DNA of 64,000 nt from Xiphias gladius (taxonomy: Eukaryota > Chordata > Actinopteri > Istiophoriformes > Xiphiidae). A program made the position numbers and the translations under genes. Location: contig NC_053414.1 of assembly GCF_016859285.1 (NCBI RefSeq), forward strand, positions 4,609,517-4,673,516, read 5' to 3'. The notes below the pieces were generated by a model, which was given only the letters and a program-made list of their open reading frames with translations, was not told where the DNA came from and searched no databases. Shown piece after piece: positions 24,987 to 35,251 of this stretch (position 1 is its first letter; each line of letters starts with the position of its first letter).

Positions 24987-26543
24987 CTTCTATACTTGTG
25001 AGGACTCCTAATTAGCATTATGCATTCCCTCGCCCCTAGCCCTAGCCTTGTTCATCACAGCTAAATGCCTGATCCCGGCCCTAACGAGGACCTGCGAAAA
25101 TGTCCTCGCAGTGCAGAAATGTCCTCGCTACGATGGTTTAAAGCAAACACACACACACACACACGCAGAGGTCCCCTCGTTGACAGAGCGTATCCGTAGA
25201 CCTTAATATTAAAATCCCTGTTATATTCAAACTGCCACGGGCGCTGACAGCAGGGCCGACAGCAGACGTCCGTGATACTACAAACACTCTTTGAACGCAT
25301 GTGTTAAAACTAACAAAAACGTGTTATCAGTGGGTTTTTGAATGATGCTCGTTGTGTTCATTTTGACATTACCTCTGGTATCGTAATGACATTAACTTTG
25401 TCGGGAAGGTATATTAAACACAAAGATGTGTTTAGTATACATTACGTTCTGTCCTTTGCAACACATTTTGTGTTAAAAACCTAACCTTAAAACCTACACA
25501 TCAAAGCATCAGGGTTTTTTGTGTTTTTTTGGATATTTTTGTCATTATGTGGTAGTGGTGGTAGATGTATAGAAAGAAAATCGGAGGAGATGGGTATGAC
25601 ACGTGACAAAGGTCCCCCGGCCGGGAACCGAGCCAATGGACGTCGCGGTTATGCGGTGCTGTTACTTAACACAGAATCAGTTCAAGACAATTAATTAATT
25701 TCATTTCATGAAATATCTCGCTATGTTCTTTTAGTATTGATACGTTACAATCCAAGAACACAGTTTTTTACGTGACAGTAAGATGGAATCATGCAAAATC
25801 ACAAGGACCTTCCTGGATGCGTCTGGGAAAGGAGTAACTGACGGCAAAGCTCGAGTCAGCTGACACACAGATGTACACATAATGCGTTAAGCAGACCAGT
25901 ATAACTCAACTCGTGTTGGGGGGGATGAAAAAGCACACAGACTGTTTTAAATCTAAAATACAGAACTCAATTTCTACAAAAACTGTTTGATTTAAAATGG
26001 ACGACAATGACGCGTAAAAGAAAGCACTACACAGTAAATGTGTACATTTTCAATATAGTATAGGGAGTCTGCTTAAGACGTACGTGTTCTCACATGTACA
26101 GTCGGCGCTTACAGTTCATGCATAGAGTTGTACATTTTAGCCCATGGACTCCTGCAGACGTGCGGACGATGAAAATTTTACATCACGCAAACCCTTCTGA
26201 CTGTAGGGAAGTTGTAATCAGAGCTTAATCCGCACCATCGCGGCTACATGCCCGACGTTTACCTATACTACAACCTAACCTCAACCTAAACCTCAACCTT
26301 GGAAAACAAAATGTTCTCGCTGTCCAAATAAAAAAGTCCTAAGTCCTCACTATCAGTCCAAAACTCAAAACTGGTCCTCGCAAAGATGGAAAGAAGTGGA
26401 TAGAGGTGCAGGAGCACACACAAATACTTAAACAAGCACACACACACACTCACAACTCCATGCATGTCTTGCATATGTGTGCAACTATGCAAGCATAATA
26501 CATGCTCTCAGCAAACTCTCCCTCTCTCTCTCTCTCTCTCTCT

Positions 26544-26597
<54 letters not shown>

Positions 26598-28923
26598 ATG
26601 CCCACAGAAACATGTGCATCCATATGCTGGTCATCCAACACTTCAGGCATGTAATATGGACACACACCACATATAGGACACGTTACCATGATGAGTCACA
26701 GAAGACTTCGATGCACACATGCAAGCCGACTCTACGCTAACATACATACTGTGTATGAGTTTGCCTGTAAAACCGTACTCCAGTACATTCGTGTCAAATC
26801 GTCTCCCACGCAGCGGATGAACAGTGGCATGGAGCACGATTGGTTCAAATCTAGCGCCCGCTGAACAACAAAACACGTACATGAGTGTTGATGTGACTGT
26901 CAAAGATGTGCTGACTATTAGGTCTTATACATCTAAGAGGAGCAAATGAAATTACCTTCAACATTTTGTCACAAGTCGACGAATCAACCAGGGGTCATTT
27001 TAGAGGTGCTACGATTCAAAGTAAACCAATGGAAGAACTTAAGTGGATGCAGATTTGCTCCGCTGAGGTGAAGATGCGTCCATGAGGGTTGAAAACGTTG
27101 CAACTTGGGTAAAGAACTTGTGTGTATTTCGAAGCTGTATTGAAGCACATGACTGTGCCTCATTAATGTAAAGAGACAAGAGCGAAAAATAATCACACTG
27201 CAAGGTGGCCAGTGGTGGAGGAAGGATTCGGATCATTTACATAAGCTTACGTAGCAAAACTGCAATATAAAGATACTACCGTTGCAAGGAAAAGTCCTGC
27301 ATTGAAAATAAATGTCACATAGAAAAAAAAAAAGTAAGTCTTTTTAGCAAATTATACTCAAAGTATCGGAAGTTAAAGTCCTCAGAATGCAGAAAAATGG
27401 CCCTTGTGAGTGGTTACATGCATTATTATTACTGATGCATTCATGTGTAAGTAGCCTTTTCGTGTTTTGGCTGGTTGAGGGGCAGCAAACTTTTGGGGCC
27501 GCGAGATTATTGTCACAATTGATTAATCTGCTAATTATGTTGTCAATTAATCGTCTATTCCCTAAACCCTCAGAAAACAGAAAAAAAAACCAAGACAAAA
27601 CACAAATTTCCGAGAGTCCAAGGTGATGTCAGCAAATGTCACATTCAAATGTACTGATTTATCCAACAAACAGTCCAAAGTCCAGAGATATTCAACCTAT
27701 TATAATGTTGAGACAAGGAAAAATGGCAGTTTGTCATCATCAGTTTTCTGACGCTTTTGCTTAAAAATAACTTTAAACTATTAATCGGTTAACAAAATAT
27801 TTGCCGAGTAACTTTCTGTTGATCAACTAATCAATGGCCTAATAATTGCGACTCCTCTAATTATAACTATTCAAAATGCCATTGGCTAGTTTAATCTATA
27901 ACAGTGCATCATATTTCATAAACTCGTAATCTTTCCTGAATGGAAAATCTTAATCTGTAATATAACAAGTAAGTAGAGCTGTCAGATACAGTGGTGAAGT
28001 AAAAAGTAAGTACCCCAAATCTGTACCTAAGTACAGTACATGTAAAAGAAATTGAAAAATGGACTTGTTATTGTTAGTTTGCACTCTTGAATCTAGCTGA
28101 CAGCTGCAGTTAACATCTGTACGTTCGATAAATTGCCACAGTAAAAAATTTGCTTTACCTCAAACTTTTGGTATGACATTGGACGAGTACTTTTAGCAAC
28201 ATTCAGAGTATTTTGTCCCTTAAAAAGACAGAGGAAAACGTGAAAACTTCCAAAGTTCAGGAAAATTTTCTTCCCCTACACTGTTTTTAAAGGCTTCGGG
28301 GTTTAAAATAGGCTTCTTTAATTTTACACAACAATATTTCCTGTCTCTATGATAACAATATATGATAGTTACTTTTGATAGTTAGACTTTTTTTGGACCA
28401 TACAATACACAAAACACACTGACAACTAGAATGGCACTCAGCAGAGCGCAGATCTCTGCCAAGGCCAATGTGAAACAACATACACCAGACTTCAGAGAGA
28501 AAAATTCAAATTCATAGTAAATGATCTGGATCTGCCCCAAAATGTAACGAGTTCTTCCCTGGCGCACGCCCCATCTCTCCACCGAGTTTGGTTCAGTGGT
28601 TTTTGATTAATCCTGCCGACAAATAAACAGACACGGGAGAAAACATAACCGCCTTGGCCGAGGTGATAATTAGAGCGGAACAGCAGGACAACAAAAGAAC
28701 TGTGCAAGACAAATTAGACCAAAAAAGTCAGCGTACATAAAGGAACAAAAGAGCAAAAATAAATTAGGAATAAACACAAACACGTTATAGAGATGCAATA
28801 AGGTCACGCTACAGTACTGAAGCATGAATAACTCACATAACACCACATGTGTATTTGCATACATGCCACATGTGTGACAAACGAACAAGGTGACTCATGA
28901 AAGATACATGTGTGACCGGGCAG

Positions 28924-29000
<77 letters not shown>

Positions 29001-32000
29001 TAGACATACATAGATGCGGCTCTACATTAATGAGTCACCATCATAAAGCTATGGAGTCATGCCTGGAAACACATTCATTATTCAGACGTGCAGTCCCGAC
29101 TGACACAACACATTCACATCAACGCGATCACGTTTGCATGAACGCGTTGTGGCCTGACATGAATCGAGGGCGGAGAGGCTTTGAGGAAAACAACTTCTGA
29201 GCGGTCAACGGGAAGTCAACCCACACACACCAACGTATTCAGATGTGTCTTTTCACTCTGCATGTGTCTAATCACAGATGGGCTGGTTGTGGATAGTGGG
29301 CTTTCGGTCCAAATGGGAGGTTTTTACTCTGAAATCTTATACTAAACCTCCTTTTCGGGCCGTTTTTGAGCCGTGTTAGTGCCTTGGCGGTCGGTTCGTC
29401 GGCCCACCACTTTGGTGCAGACTCAGATATCACAACAATTCTTGGACGGATTGCCGTGAAATTAAATACAAATACTTCAAGTCCCCAAAGGATGAATCCT
29501 GCTGACGATTATTACATCCTCTGATATTTGACTGTTTTGGATGCCAAGCTGTAAAGACAGCTGATTGCTTTAGTATGAGTCCCTACATGGGGACAAGGCT
29601 GGATTACTAATTGGGGCCCTGAAGGCACTGGGCTCTCTGTGCGGCAATTATTTTGTGCGGTGTTAACTCAAATGGTAAAGGGCCTTAAGGTGGCTCCAGT
29701 CTGTGGCGTCTAGTACTACAGTCCTACGCTTGCGTTAAATAAATCCGTGATAGAAAAATGTAAATTTACAAATGTCAACATTTATTGCAATAAGCACAAC
29801 ACACATGACAGACAACATAAAGACCCTATTCACATGCAAAAGGTGGCTGATCACATACCTAAATAATACCTCAGACTTGACTGGGAACCGTAAGGACCAA
29901 AGGAAATCACACGAAGTTGTCGCGCTCATCACTGGAAAGCACCGCACTTAAATTCACAAGTGAATACACCCAGCAAACATATTTGGATCTGAGTCCTACC
30001 AGGGATCATGGCCATCAGTTGCCCCTGGAATAGGGTAGTGGCGAAACAAAACAAACAGAAAAAGCAAAAACAGTTGGTCCGCCCTCGAAAGATGCACTCT
30101 GGGATCTCTTCGTCCACAGGCCGCGCAAGACTAGATGGACTGACCAAACAAAACAAACCTTACAAACAAAACCAAATGGACAGCAAGAAACCGTGATACC
30201 ATCACCCACATCGGTCTCTCACTCTCTGGCGTCGTCTCCGGCACCACCCAACACACCTAGCCATCTTTGCCTAGTGAGCAGACATCATCAGGAACATCAT
30301 TGCATGCCACTGGTTACATGCATTTTACCTACCTATTGCTGAGGCCTTGTAAAAAGGGGCCCTGTGTCAAATCTAGTTGTAATGTAACACCTTAAATATT
30401 TCACTTGATACTATGCATATGCTTTGCTTATTTCTAAACAAATGTGTGTTTCAAGGATTAGCCACAGGCATTTGGGGATAAATACACTTATCTGTACAGC
30501 ACATTAATTAGTGAGCTGGTTCATTTTTGCCCCAGGCCCCCCGGCAGGTCAATGTTACCCTGCATAGGGAGTTGTGTTTTGATGCTGTCCAGTGGGAACC
30601 ATGTGCAGTATCTGCATATCTGGTTACTATTCTGTATAAGTTTCCATATACACTGAAGGATTTTTTTTTTTAACCTAAATTCTGTTGATCTTCATGTTAT
30701 TATTGAAGAACAAACAAAGACCTTGGTGTCTGTGAGGTACACATTAAAGTACTGATACAACTTTATATATCTCAGCCTCTATATAAAGGTTCTGGTAATG
30801 CCTCTGCGATGGGTTTTATAAGCAGTCCACTTTGCCCCACTTTTCAACAACAGTTGATTGTTGAATTCTCAGAACATGTGTGAGTCTTTCCATATCATAC
30901 GTCCCCTAAACAATGTCCAGCCAGTGTCTCGGAGTACGGGGGGTCGTCTTCACGCCATTTCCTTGTGCTCGCGTTTCTTGGTCACCGCTAATACGACTTT
31001 AACTTGCTGTCGGCCCTTGTGTTGCGTACTTTCTCGTGCCAGATTACCCGAATACAGCACCCCGCACGTCTTGGGTAATTCGTAGCCTAATATCACTTTC
31101 AGCTCTACCCATACATCGTCGCAATGCTCTCTCATGGTGTGGATGAGTGTGGTCTGCATTTTTCTCACCACACGGCCTCAGGCATGGCAGTTCTGTAGAT
31201 GAAAATCTACTTATAGTCTGGGGAGTAGTGAAGAATCTGACTATATTTTTCAGACCAATTCCTTCCACAACCAGGAGCTGGTGGTTGTTGGTTGTACCTT
31301 AGTTATATTTTATCAGTCATCTTTAGATATTTGTATTTTGAGCTCTGTTTCTCACTTATCTCTAAAATACGATGCAGAGCTCCCACCCCTCCACTTCAAA
31401 CTTTGATAAAACAATGAAGCGCGTTACACGGTGTCACAATCGCTCAAGTTGGCTCAGAAAGGAAATCTGGTTTTATCTCTTTCTCAAAATGATCCCTAAC
31501 TGGCAAGTACCTAAAAAATCTTGGTCCTCCAAATCATGTTCTTTCTTTAAGCTTGAAAACTCTTCGTTTTTCCCCTTTCAATTATCGTGCTAATTGCTGT
31601 AATGCCCCTGTCTGCCCATTGCTCAAGCCTTTGACCAAGGGTCCTTGGTTTGAATTTGGAATCATAAGCCATCAAACTGAGAACTTTTACCTCCCTCTCC
31701 AAGTTACATTTCCAAAGTGGACACTGATGGATCAAATGCTCCCGTATGGTTTGACAAGGTTGTTCTACTTCTTAATAAAATATGTAAAAAACACCGGATT
31801 GTCTCATAAACGCCTTGTCACTCAAATGAAAACAAGCGGGAACGATTTGATGTGCCGGTGAGTGTTTTAAAGTGGTTGAGAGATGCCCATTTTAGCAGCT
31901 TTTGTACTGTATCTGTCATTACAGCTGCTTCCAGACCAGAGAGCCATAGACTGGGCTGACTTATACCTGAGTCAGACCTCAGTCCCAGAAACAATGACTC

Positions 32001-34278
32001 CTCTGAGACTGTACTCACTTGAGGCCCAATTACATGCGTAAATGTCTGACTTGACTTGAGCCTCGAAAGCAAAAACATTTAGGTCTCAAGTTTTAACCTC
32101 ACCCTGCCCTGAAAACCTGGAATGAATGATGTCATGAAATGGGATCTTTCGCTCCGTTATGTGATGGATGCTGGGTCCGGACAGGTTGAAGGGTCGTTTT
32201 GGATAATGGCTGAGGATGAAAATGCTATTTCAATAGCCGAACCAGTCAGGGATTTTTGAAAGAGTTACAAATATCGAACATTTCAGTATTTTAAATAAAC
32301 ACATACTGTAACAAAAAAAATTTTGATATGGATATGAGCATTAAAGAATTATGACCAAGATATTTCCTGAGGTTGACATTTTACACTCAAAAAACAAACT
32401 TTGTCCACTCAGGTGGAAATCCAGGCCTGGAAAGAAGTTTCATGGTCTTTATTTATGCCTAGATGTGAGACATGACATCAACATTAAAGATGCATGCATG
32501 TTTTTCCCAGAAGTAAACATCTTCCAGGAAGTTAAAGTCACGACTTGACGTCCCAGCTTGGAGCTGCACAAGTCGTGGTAAATAACCAACCAGTAGAACT
32601 TCCTTTTTGTGCAGCTCTCCTTTTGCGCACCACCCTCTTAGGGCTGTCCACTTAGATCTGTTTCCACTGCTCAGCCAATCGGAATCAAGCCCTTAAAAAA
32701 GCCATGTATTCAAGAGTAGAGCGGCAACAGGGGAAACTTGTGGATCTGACTTTGAATATCCTCCTCAAACAGACACTAGAGGATATGACTCGGAAACATT
32801 TGCTGTGACACAAATACAAAACTGCTCTGCAAAAACCAGCCAGCATGTACAGGGAGATCTGACCTGTTTACTGTAATGATACAGATGTTTCATCATTAAT
32901 GTGGAAATGATTTATAGATGATAAAAGGCTACATGTGATACATAAAGAAAAACATTTATTGCCGCCTCCAGGGACGTTCAGCCTGTGGTGTCACCCGAAG
33001 TTTGAGGACCGTTGCCACTCGGTGGTGGAGTTCATCGAGCGAGCCATCATGCACTCCAAGAACGGCAAATTCCTCTACTTCCTCCGCTCCAGAGTCCCAG
33101 GTAAAATATAGGTCATGTATCCGCACGCAGCACCAGCCGATCAAAAATGGATGTGAGCTGCCACTTAGTGGGAAGTGCCTCGGATAGAAGAGGAGGAATA
33201 GATCTAACCGTCTCTAGGCCTGCGTTTAGCCTGTGAATGATTTATGATTGTGAGAAGGCAGCAACGCATGTGACCGTTTTTGACGCATCGCACGGCATGT
33301 TTGAATGTTGAAGACACACAGCCAATTTACGTGTCTTAAATATGTATACGTACATATAAGCTTGTGCATTTGCATTTCTCATATCCGCCCAAATACCCAC
33401 AGCAGTGCAGTTTACAGCCATTTAATGCATGTTTACGTGTCGTCAGGTAGTAGTTAAGTGTGACCCACATCTGAAAAAGCCCAACATGCAGCGCATTTAG
33501 CCCACACTTGATTTATCCCATGCCGGTCCAGCCGTTGGCGGTAATGGACCTTTAAACTGGATTTACCACTGACAGTAATCAACAAACGCCAAGAAGTTGA
33601 AATTGGATTCCATGTAAATATTATCATTCATCTCCAAACATTATACAGTTATAGCGGTACTTCCGCAAGTAGCTCTTACTTTATGCTGCAAATCTATCCA
33701 TCATGACATTGTCAACGTGGATATTAAATATCATAATGTTCTTTTATCACTGATTTTTTAGAAATATGTCAGATGGAAACCTTTCGAAGTAATGTCATGT
33801 CGTGTAACTTTTATGTGCAGTAGGCCAACCTGCTTCTAAATAACCCCATTTGATACCTTTATTAATTATACCACACTGAACCTGCCGCCATAAATGCTCA
33901 CTATAGCGCCAAATGTGCATTAATGCACAGGTGAAAATGGTCGTCAATGAATGCACGATTTCCTCCTGTATGATCGACGTTGATCAGTGTCCAGCTGTTT
34001 CACTAAATAACGGAGCCTTGTATGTGAATAAAACCATATATTTCGGAGCTAGTTTTTAAAGATTTGCGTCTTCAGTGGGAACCAATGGGCTTGGAGCTGA
34101 GAGCCACAGACAGAGGAGGCGAAGTGAAAAAGCATTGTTAGATGGTTTTGGTCTTTTTTGATGGAATTAGTTGACAATAATAGACATATAAAATAATAAC
34201 AGACTTACTCTTTAACAGGAGATAAAGCTAATTAAGACCAAAAGGAGTACAAGTGTCTGTATGTGTGTGCGCGCGCGC

Positions 34279-34315
<37 letters not shown>

Positions 34316-35251
34316 TGTGTGTGTGTTTTTCAGGTCTTCCTCCCACCCCAGTTCAGCTGCTGTATCCTGTATCTCGCTTCAGCAATGTGAAGTCACTACA
34401 GCACCTCTGTCGCTTCTGCATCCGACAAATTGTCCGCATCGACCACATCCAGGAGCTTCCACTGCCCAGGTACTCAGCTCCTATCAGCCACGTGACCTGT
34501 TAAATATCCACCCGCTGAAATGTGCACCTGGCGTAAACCATGACCAAACTGTGTAAGCTGTGAAGCATGACCACCATTTAAAAACGCAAAACTGAACCCT
34601 TGGGTCATCCAAAGTTTTTGACCAGGAGTTTGTCGAGAACCCTTAGATCTTAAAGAGGCTATGTTCATGCTACGTGTGACATCAAACATCAGGCTCTTTG
34701 CTCACAATTAAGCATAGTTTTTGTTGCTGTTTCTTGTTTTGTTTTTTTTGCTGCTTTTTAGCTCTTTAGCATTTTGAATAGTTGTGTTCCACTTTTCAAG
34801 CACATAAATCCGTCAGAGATGTTTGGAGTGAGCTTGTTGTTATGCTCAAAATTATGCAAAACTAATAAAATTGTCCTCAGGAGAATTAGTTTGCACCCAT
34901 CCCAAAAGCTCAACACACAGGGAGCCAGCTCTTGAAACAACTTCAAACGCTTTTGAAGATCCTCTGACTTTCCATCTAGCGCCATCACACAGGTCAAAGT
35001 TCTCACTTATCCCGTGACATCTACCATCTACCTGATGGATTGGCACAAACAGGCATTCATGGTTCCCAGATGCACCCGAATGACTTCGACTGCTGATTTT
35101 TTTTCTGTGCCCATCTTCACCTCTTTGCAGACCACTCATCTCCTACTTGAGTAAGTTTTATTACTACGACCCTGAGGAGGAGATGTACCTGTCAATCAAG
35201 AGCATCCGGAGGGCGGTGGGAGCAGAGCAGGAGGCCGAGTCGCAGACGTAG
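15244..35251 (+). CDS. socs7: socs7, suppressor of cytokine signalling 7
   Basis: Nine coding exons: 15244-16799, 17866-17945, 19994-20098, 22823-22957, 23120-23265, 24778-24946, 32972-33100, 34334-34469, 35131-35251. They total 2577 nt, or 858 aa plus stop, with phase kept at every junction. Exon 1 carries DPTETSDALLVLEGL (290-304) and the basic SLKIRLSKLFRTKSC (467-481). A proline-rich stretch PPTPPPPPRRSLSLLD spans exon 3. The SH2 domain starts near residue 675 (CGWYWG) with the phosphotyrosine-binding arginine R702 in FLVRDS. The SOCS box (about 784-830) has BC-box SLQHLCRFCIRQ and Cul-box-like ELPLP. By family knowledge it recruits substrates to an Elongin B/C-Cullin5-Rbx2 ligase and binds Nck, IRS1 and Dab1-pathway partners. 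It is longer than human SOCS7 (581 aa as I recall), mainly through exon 1. Confidence 0.95.
16800..17865. other. socs7 intron 1
   Basis: A short intron. It contains an AAAG/GA tract (about 17257-17291) and ends with a long CT-rich run (17741-17840) before the exon 2 acceptor. Nothing coding is recognised. Confidence 0.8.
17741..17840 (+). repeat. CTT/CTC polypyrimidine repeat upstream of socs7 exon 2
   Basis: About 100 nt of nearly pure pyrimidine built from CTTCTC and CTT units. It ends 25 nt before the exon 2 acceptor (tgcag/CC, exon start 17866). It probably doubles as an extended polypyrimidine tract. Long homopurine/homopyrimidine runs can also adopt triplex DNA. Confidence 0.9.
17866..17945 (+). 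CDS. socs7: socs7 coding exon 2
   Basis: An 80-nt exon reading, after the split Ser, HNQPRLTRAHSAFCPASLSA and on to FTG. It aligns to KPKLTRTQSAFSPVSFSPLF in human SOCS7 (from memory). The donor is ACGG/GTAAGA. Confidence 0.93.
17946..19993. other. socs7 intron 2
   Basis: Non-coding. It holds the repeat copy at 18062-18235. Short ORFs near 18839-19210 and 19418-19648 have no recognised domains and no splice support. Confidence 0.75.
18062..18235 (+). repeat. dispersed AGGGCTG(C)AAC-type teleost repeat, copy 1
   Basis: Starts AGGGCTGAAACTGGAGACTA and contains TATAAAATGTCAGAAAATTG and CAACAGTCC. These are landmarks of a very common fish element with dense ATTAATCG motifs. Diverged copies in reverse orientation lie at 27500-27870 and 23345-23435. 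The superfamily is uncertain. Confidence 0.6.
19994..20098 (+). CDS. socs7: socs7 coding exon 3, proline-rich segment
   Basis: A 105-nt exon with acceptor ctgcag/GTGAG. It encodes ETVSLVDVDISRRGATTPH followed by PPTPPPPPRRSLSLL (about residues 546-580), a candidate SH3-ligand segment. This fits the family's known binding to Nck and vinexin SH3 domains. The donor is TTAG/GTACTT. Confidence 0.95.
   Translation: MRLFLWWMWTFRGEGRPHRTPQRLPLLHAEVSVC
20099..22822. other. socs7 intron 3
   Basis: Non-coding. It has a short CA tract near 20155-20174 and ends with a long CCTT-rich pyrimidine region before exon 4. A GC-rich patch at 21540-21740 has a 63-codon ORF without recognisable product. A short A-box-like motif at about 21432 was not accepted as a tRNA. 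Confidence 0.7.
22613..22822 (+). repeat. CCTT-rich pyrimidine region upstream of socs7 exon 4
   Basis: About 210 nt dominated by C and T with repeated CCTT and CTTCC units. It ends directly at the acceptor ctccag. It resembles the tract before exon 2 and may serve as an expanded polypyrimidine tract. Confidence 0.8.
22823..22957 (+). CDS. socs7: socs7 coding exon 4
   Basis: A 135-nt exon encoding DDIAGPQPGPFLVSVMGASL followed by a second proline run, then HATIQHSLSLN. It corresponds to the SGTLPTSVLVAPMGSSLQ region of human SOCS7. Donor AATG/GTAAGA. Confidence 0.93.
23120..23265 (+). CDS. socs7: socs7 coding exon 5
   Basis: A 146-nt exon after a 162-nt intron. It encodes DAFLRALPHSTPSPADALPP and ends SEASNFTASLRELEK, immediately before the SH2 domain and conserved in the family (SFAASLRELEK in human, from memory). 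Donor AAG/GTAAGA. Confidence 0.95.
23345..23435 (-). repeat. dispersed AGGGCTG(C)AAC-type repeat, fragment
   Basis: The GATTAGTGGATTAACCAGTT, GTCGACAGAAAATTAGTTGC and CTGATTAATCATTTAAGTC landmarks match the far end of the family seen at 27500-27870, in the same orientation as that copy. Confidence 0.55.
23440..23815 (+). repeat. dispersed teleost repeat, CTTGGCGACAG family
   Basis: Ordered landmarks AATTCAATTCAGTTTTATTT, CAAATCATAACAGAGGTTA, ACAGAGACCCAACC, GAGCAAACACTTGGCGACAG and GGCTCATGGTTGGCGGCCG, then a GAGAGA-rich end. I recognise this as a frequent non-coding interspersed repeat in fish genomes. The ORF on the opposite strand (23456-23755) is part of the repeat, not a gene. Confidence 0.65.
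24778..24946 (+). CDS. socs7: socs7 coding exon 6, SH2 domain N-terminal half
   Basis: A 169-nt exon encoding CGWYWGPMNWEDAEMKLKGK, then FLVRDSSDPRYILSLSFRS to RMEHYRG. R702 of FLVRDS is the expected phosphotyrosine-contacting arginine and is intact. The donor is CGAG/GTGAGT, followed eight bases later by a CA repeat. Confidence 0.97.
24955..24979 (+). repeat. (CA)n microsatellite beside socs7 exon 6 donor
   Basis: A CA tract starting at intron position +9 after exon 6. It leads directly into the dispersed repeat at 24980-25165, which ends in a second CA tract (25146-25164). Confidence 0.95.
24980..25165 (+). repeat. dispersed repeat, GTCCTTCTATACTTGTGAGGAC family, copy 1
   Basis: Begins GTTTGTCCTTCTATACTTG, contains GAGGACTCC, CATTATGCATTCCCTCGCCC and two AAATGTCCTCGC blocks. 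It is flanked on both sides by CA tracts, typical for this fish element. A second copy lies at 26255-26430. Confidence 0.7.
25510..25672 (-). mobile_element. tRNA-derived SINE-like element
   Basis: On the minus strand this reads GCACCGCATAACCGCGACGT, then a B-box-like GGCTCGGTTCCCGGCCGGG, then GGACCTTTGTCACGTGTCAT. A pyrimidine-rich body follows, then an A-rich tail with AATGACAAAAATATCC and AAAAA. The B-box resemblance and A-rich end fit a teleost tRNA-derived SINE. The A box is truncated or diverged. Confidence 0.65.
26255..26430 (+). repeat. dispersed repeat, GTCCTC family, copy 2
   Basis: ACCTAACCTCAACCTAAACC, then AAAATGTTCTCGCTGTCC and ACTGGTCCTCGCAAAGATGG. These are internal and 3'-end landmarks of the same family as 24980-25165, in the same orientation. 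Confidence 0.6.
26515..26594 (+). repeat. compound (CT)n(CA)n microsatellite
   Basis: A CT tract (about 26515-26544) is followed after AAA by a 48-nt CA tract (26547-26594). Confidence 0.95.
27215..28050 (+). mobile_element. degenerate non-autonomous DNA element, CAGTGGTGGA family, with insertion
   Basis: The left end CCAGTGGTGGAGGAAGGATT, followed by AAGTCCTGCATTGAAAAT and TACTCAAAGTA, matches the left end of the better-preserved element at 42907. The right end (about 27990-28045: AAAGTAAGTACC, TGTACCTAAGTACAGTACAT) matches that family's 3' end in reverse complement. The middle (27500-27870) is a separate ATTAATCG-rich repeat, apparently inserted. Both are heavily mutated. Confidence 0.55.
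27500..27870 (-). repeat. dispersed ATTAATCG-rich teleost repeat, copy 2
   Basis: Contains TTGATTAATCTGCTAATTAT, GTCAATTAATCG, ACAGTCCAAAGTCCAGAGAT and AACTATTAATCGGTTAACAA. In reverse complement these match landmarks at 18062-18235. It sits inside the remnant at 27215-28050. Confidence 0.6.
28929..28995 (+). repeat. (CA)n microsatellite
   Basis: A 67-nt uninterrupted CA tract in socs7 intron 6. Confidence 0.97.
29390..29540 (+). repeat. dispersed teleost repeat, fragment
   Basis: Contains CCACCACTTTGGTGCAGACT, then ATCACAACAATTCTTGGACG, GGATTGCCGTGAAATT and CCCCAAAGGATGAATCCTGC. It is the same family as 2640-3010 but in reverse orientation. Confidence 0.6.
32972..33100 (+). CDS. socs7: socs7 coding exon 7, SH2 domain C-terminal half
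   Basis: A 129-nt exon with acceptor cctccag/GGACG. It encodes TFSLWCHPKFEDRCHSVVEF, then ERAIMHSKNGKFLYFLRSRV. It is nearly identical to human SOCS7 as recalled. Donor CCCAG/GTAAAA. Confidence 0.96.
33101..34333. other. socs7 intron 7
   Basis: AT-rich non-coding intron ending in the CG/TG alternating tract at 34262-34326. No recognised repeat or RNA. Confidence 0.75.
34262..34326 (+). repeat. (TG)n with central (CG)n, abutting socs7 exon 8 acceptor
   Basis: 65 nt of near-perfect alternating purine/pyrimidine: TG units, a CGCGCGCGCG core, then a long TG run. Only ttttcag separates it from exon 8 (start 34334). CG/TG alternation of this kind is Z-DNA-prone. Confidence 0.95.
34334..34469 (+). 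CDS. socs7: socs7 coding exon 8, SOCS box
   Basis: A 136-nt exon encoding LPPTPVQLLYPVSRFSNVKS, then LQHLCRFCIRQIVRIDHIQE and LPLP. SLQHLCRFCIRQ (794-805) is the Elongin-binding BC box and LPLP (about 815-818) the Cul box. Donor CCCAG/GTACTC. Confidence 0.96.
34470..35130. other. socs7 intron 8 with dispersed repeat
   Basis: Short intron. Much of its second half (about 34900-35095) is a dispersed teleost repeat copy: GAAGATCCTCTGACTTTCC, TCTAGCGCCATCACACAGGT, GATGGATTGGCACAAACAG and ATTCATGGTTCCCAGATG. It has the same orientation as 36060-36430. The repeat ends about 35 nt before the exon 9 acceptor. Confidence 0.6.
35131..35251 (+). CDS. socs7: socs7 coding exon 9, C terminus
   Basis: Encodes PLISYLSKFYYYDPEEEMYL and ends EAESQT with TAG at 35249-35251. 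KFYYYDP is a shared SOCS7 C-terminal motif. A GTGAGT donor 24 nt after the stop (35275) suggests that the exon continues into a spliced 3'UTR. Confidence 0.95.

Larger units (their letters stand above)
24947..32971. other. socs7 intron 6, about 8 kb
   Basis: The largest socs7 intron, separating the two halves of the SH2 domain. It is filled with decayed repeats (24980-25165, 25510-25672, 26255-26430, 27215-28050 and 29390-29540) and two CA microsatellites. No nested gene, spliced exon or structured RNA is recognised in either strand. Confidence 0.75.
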
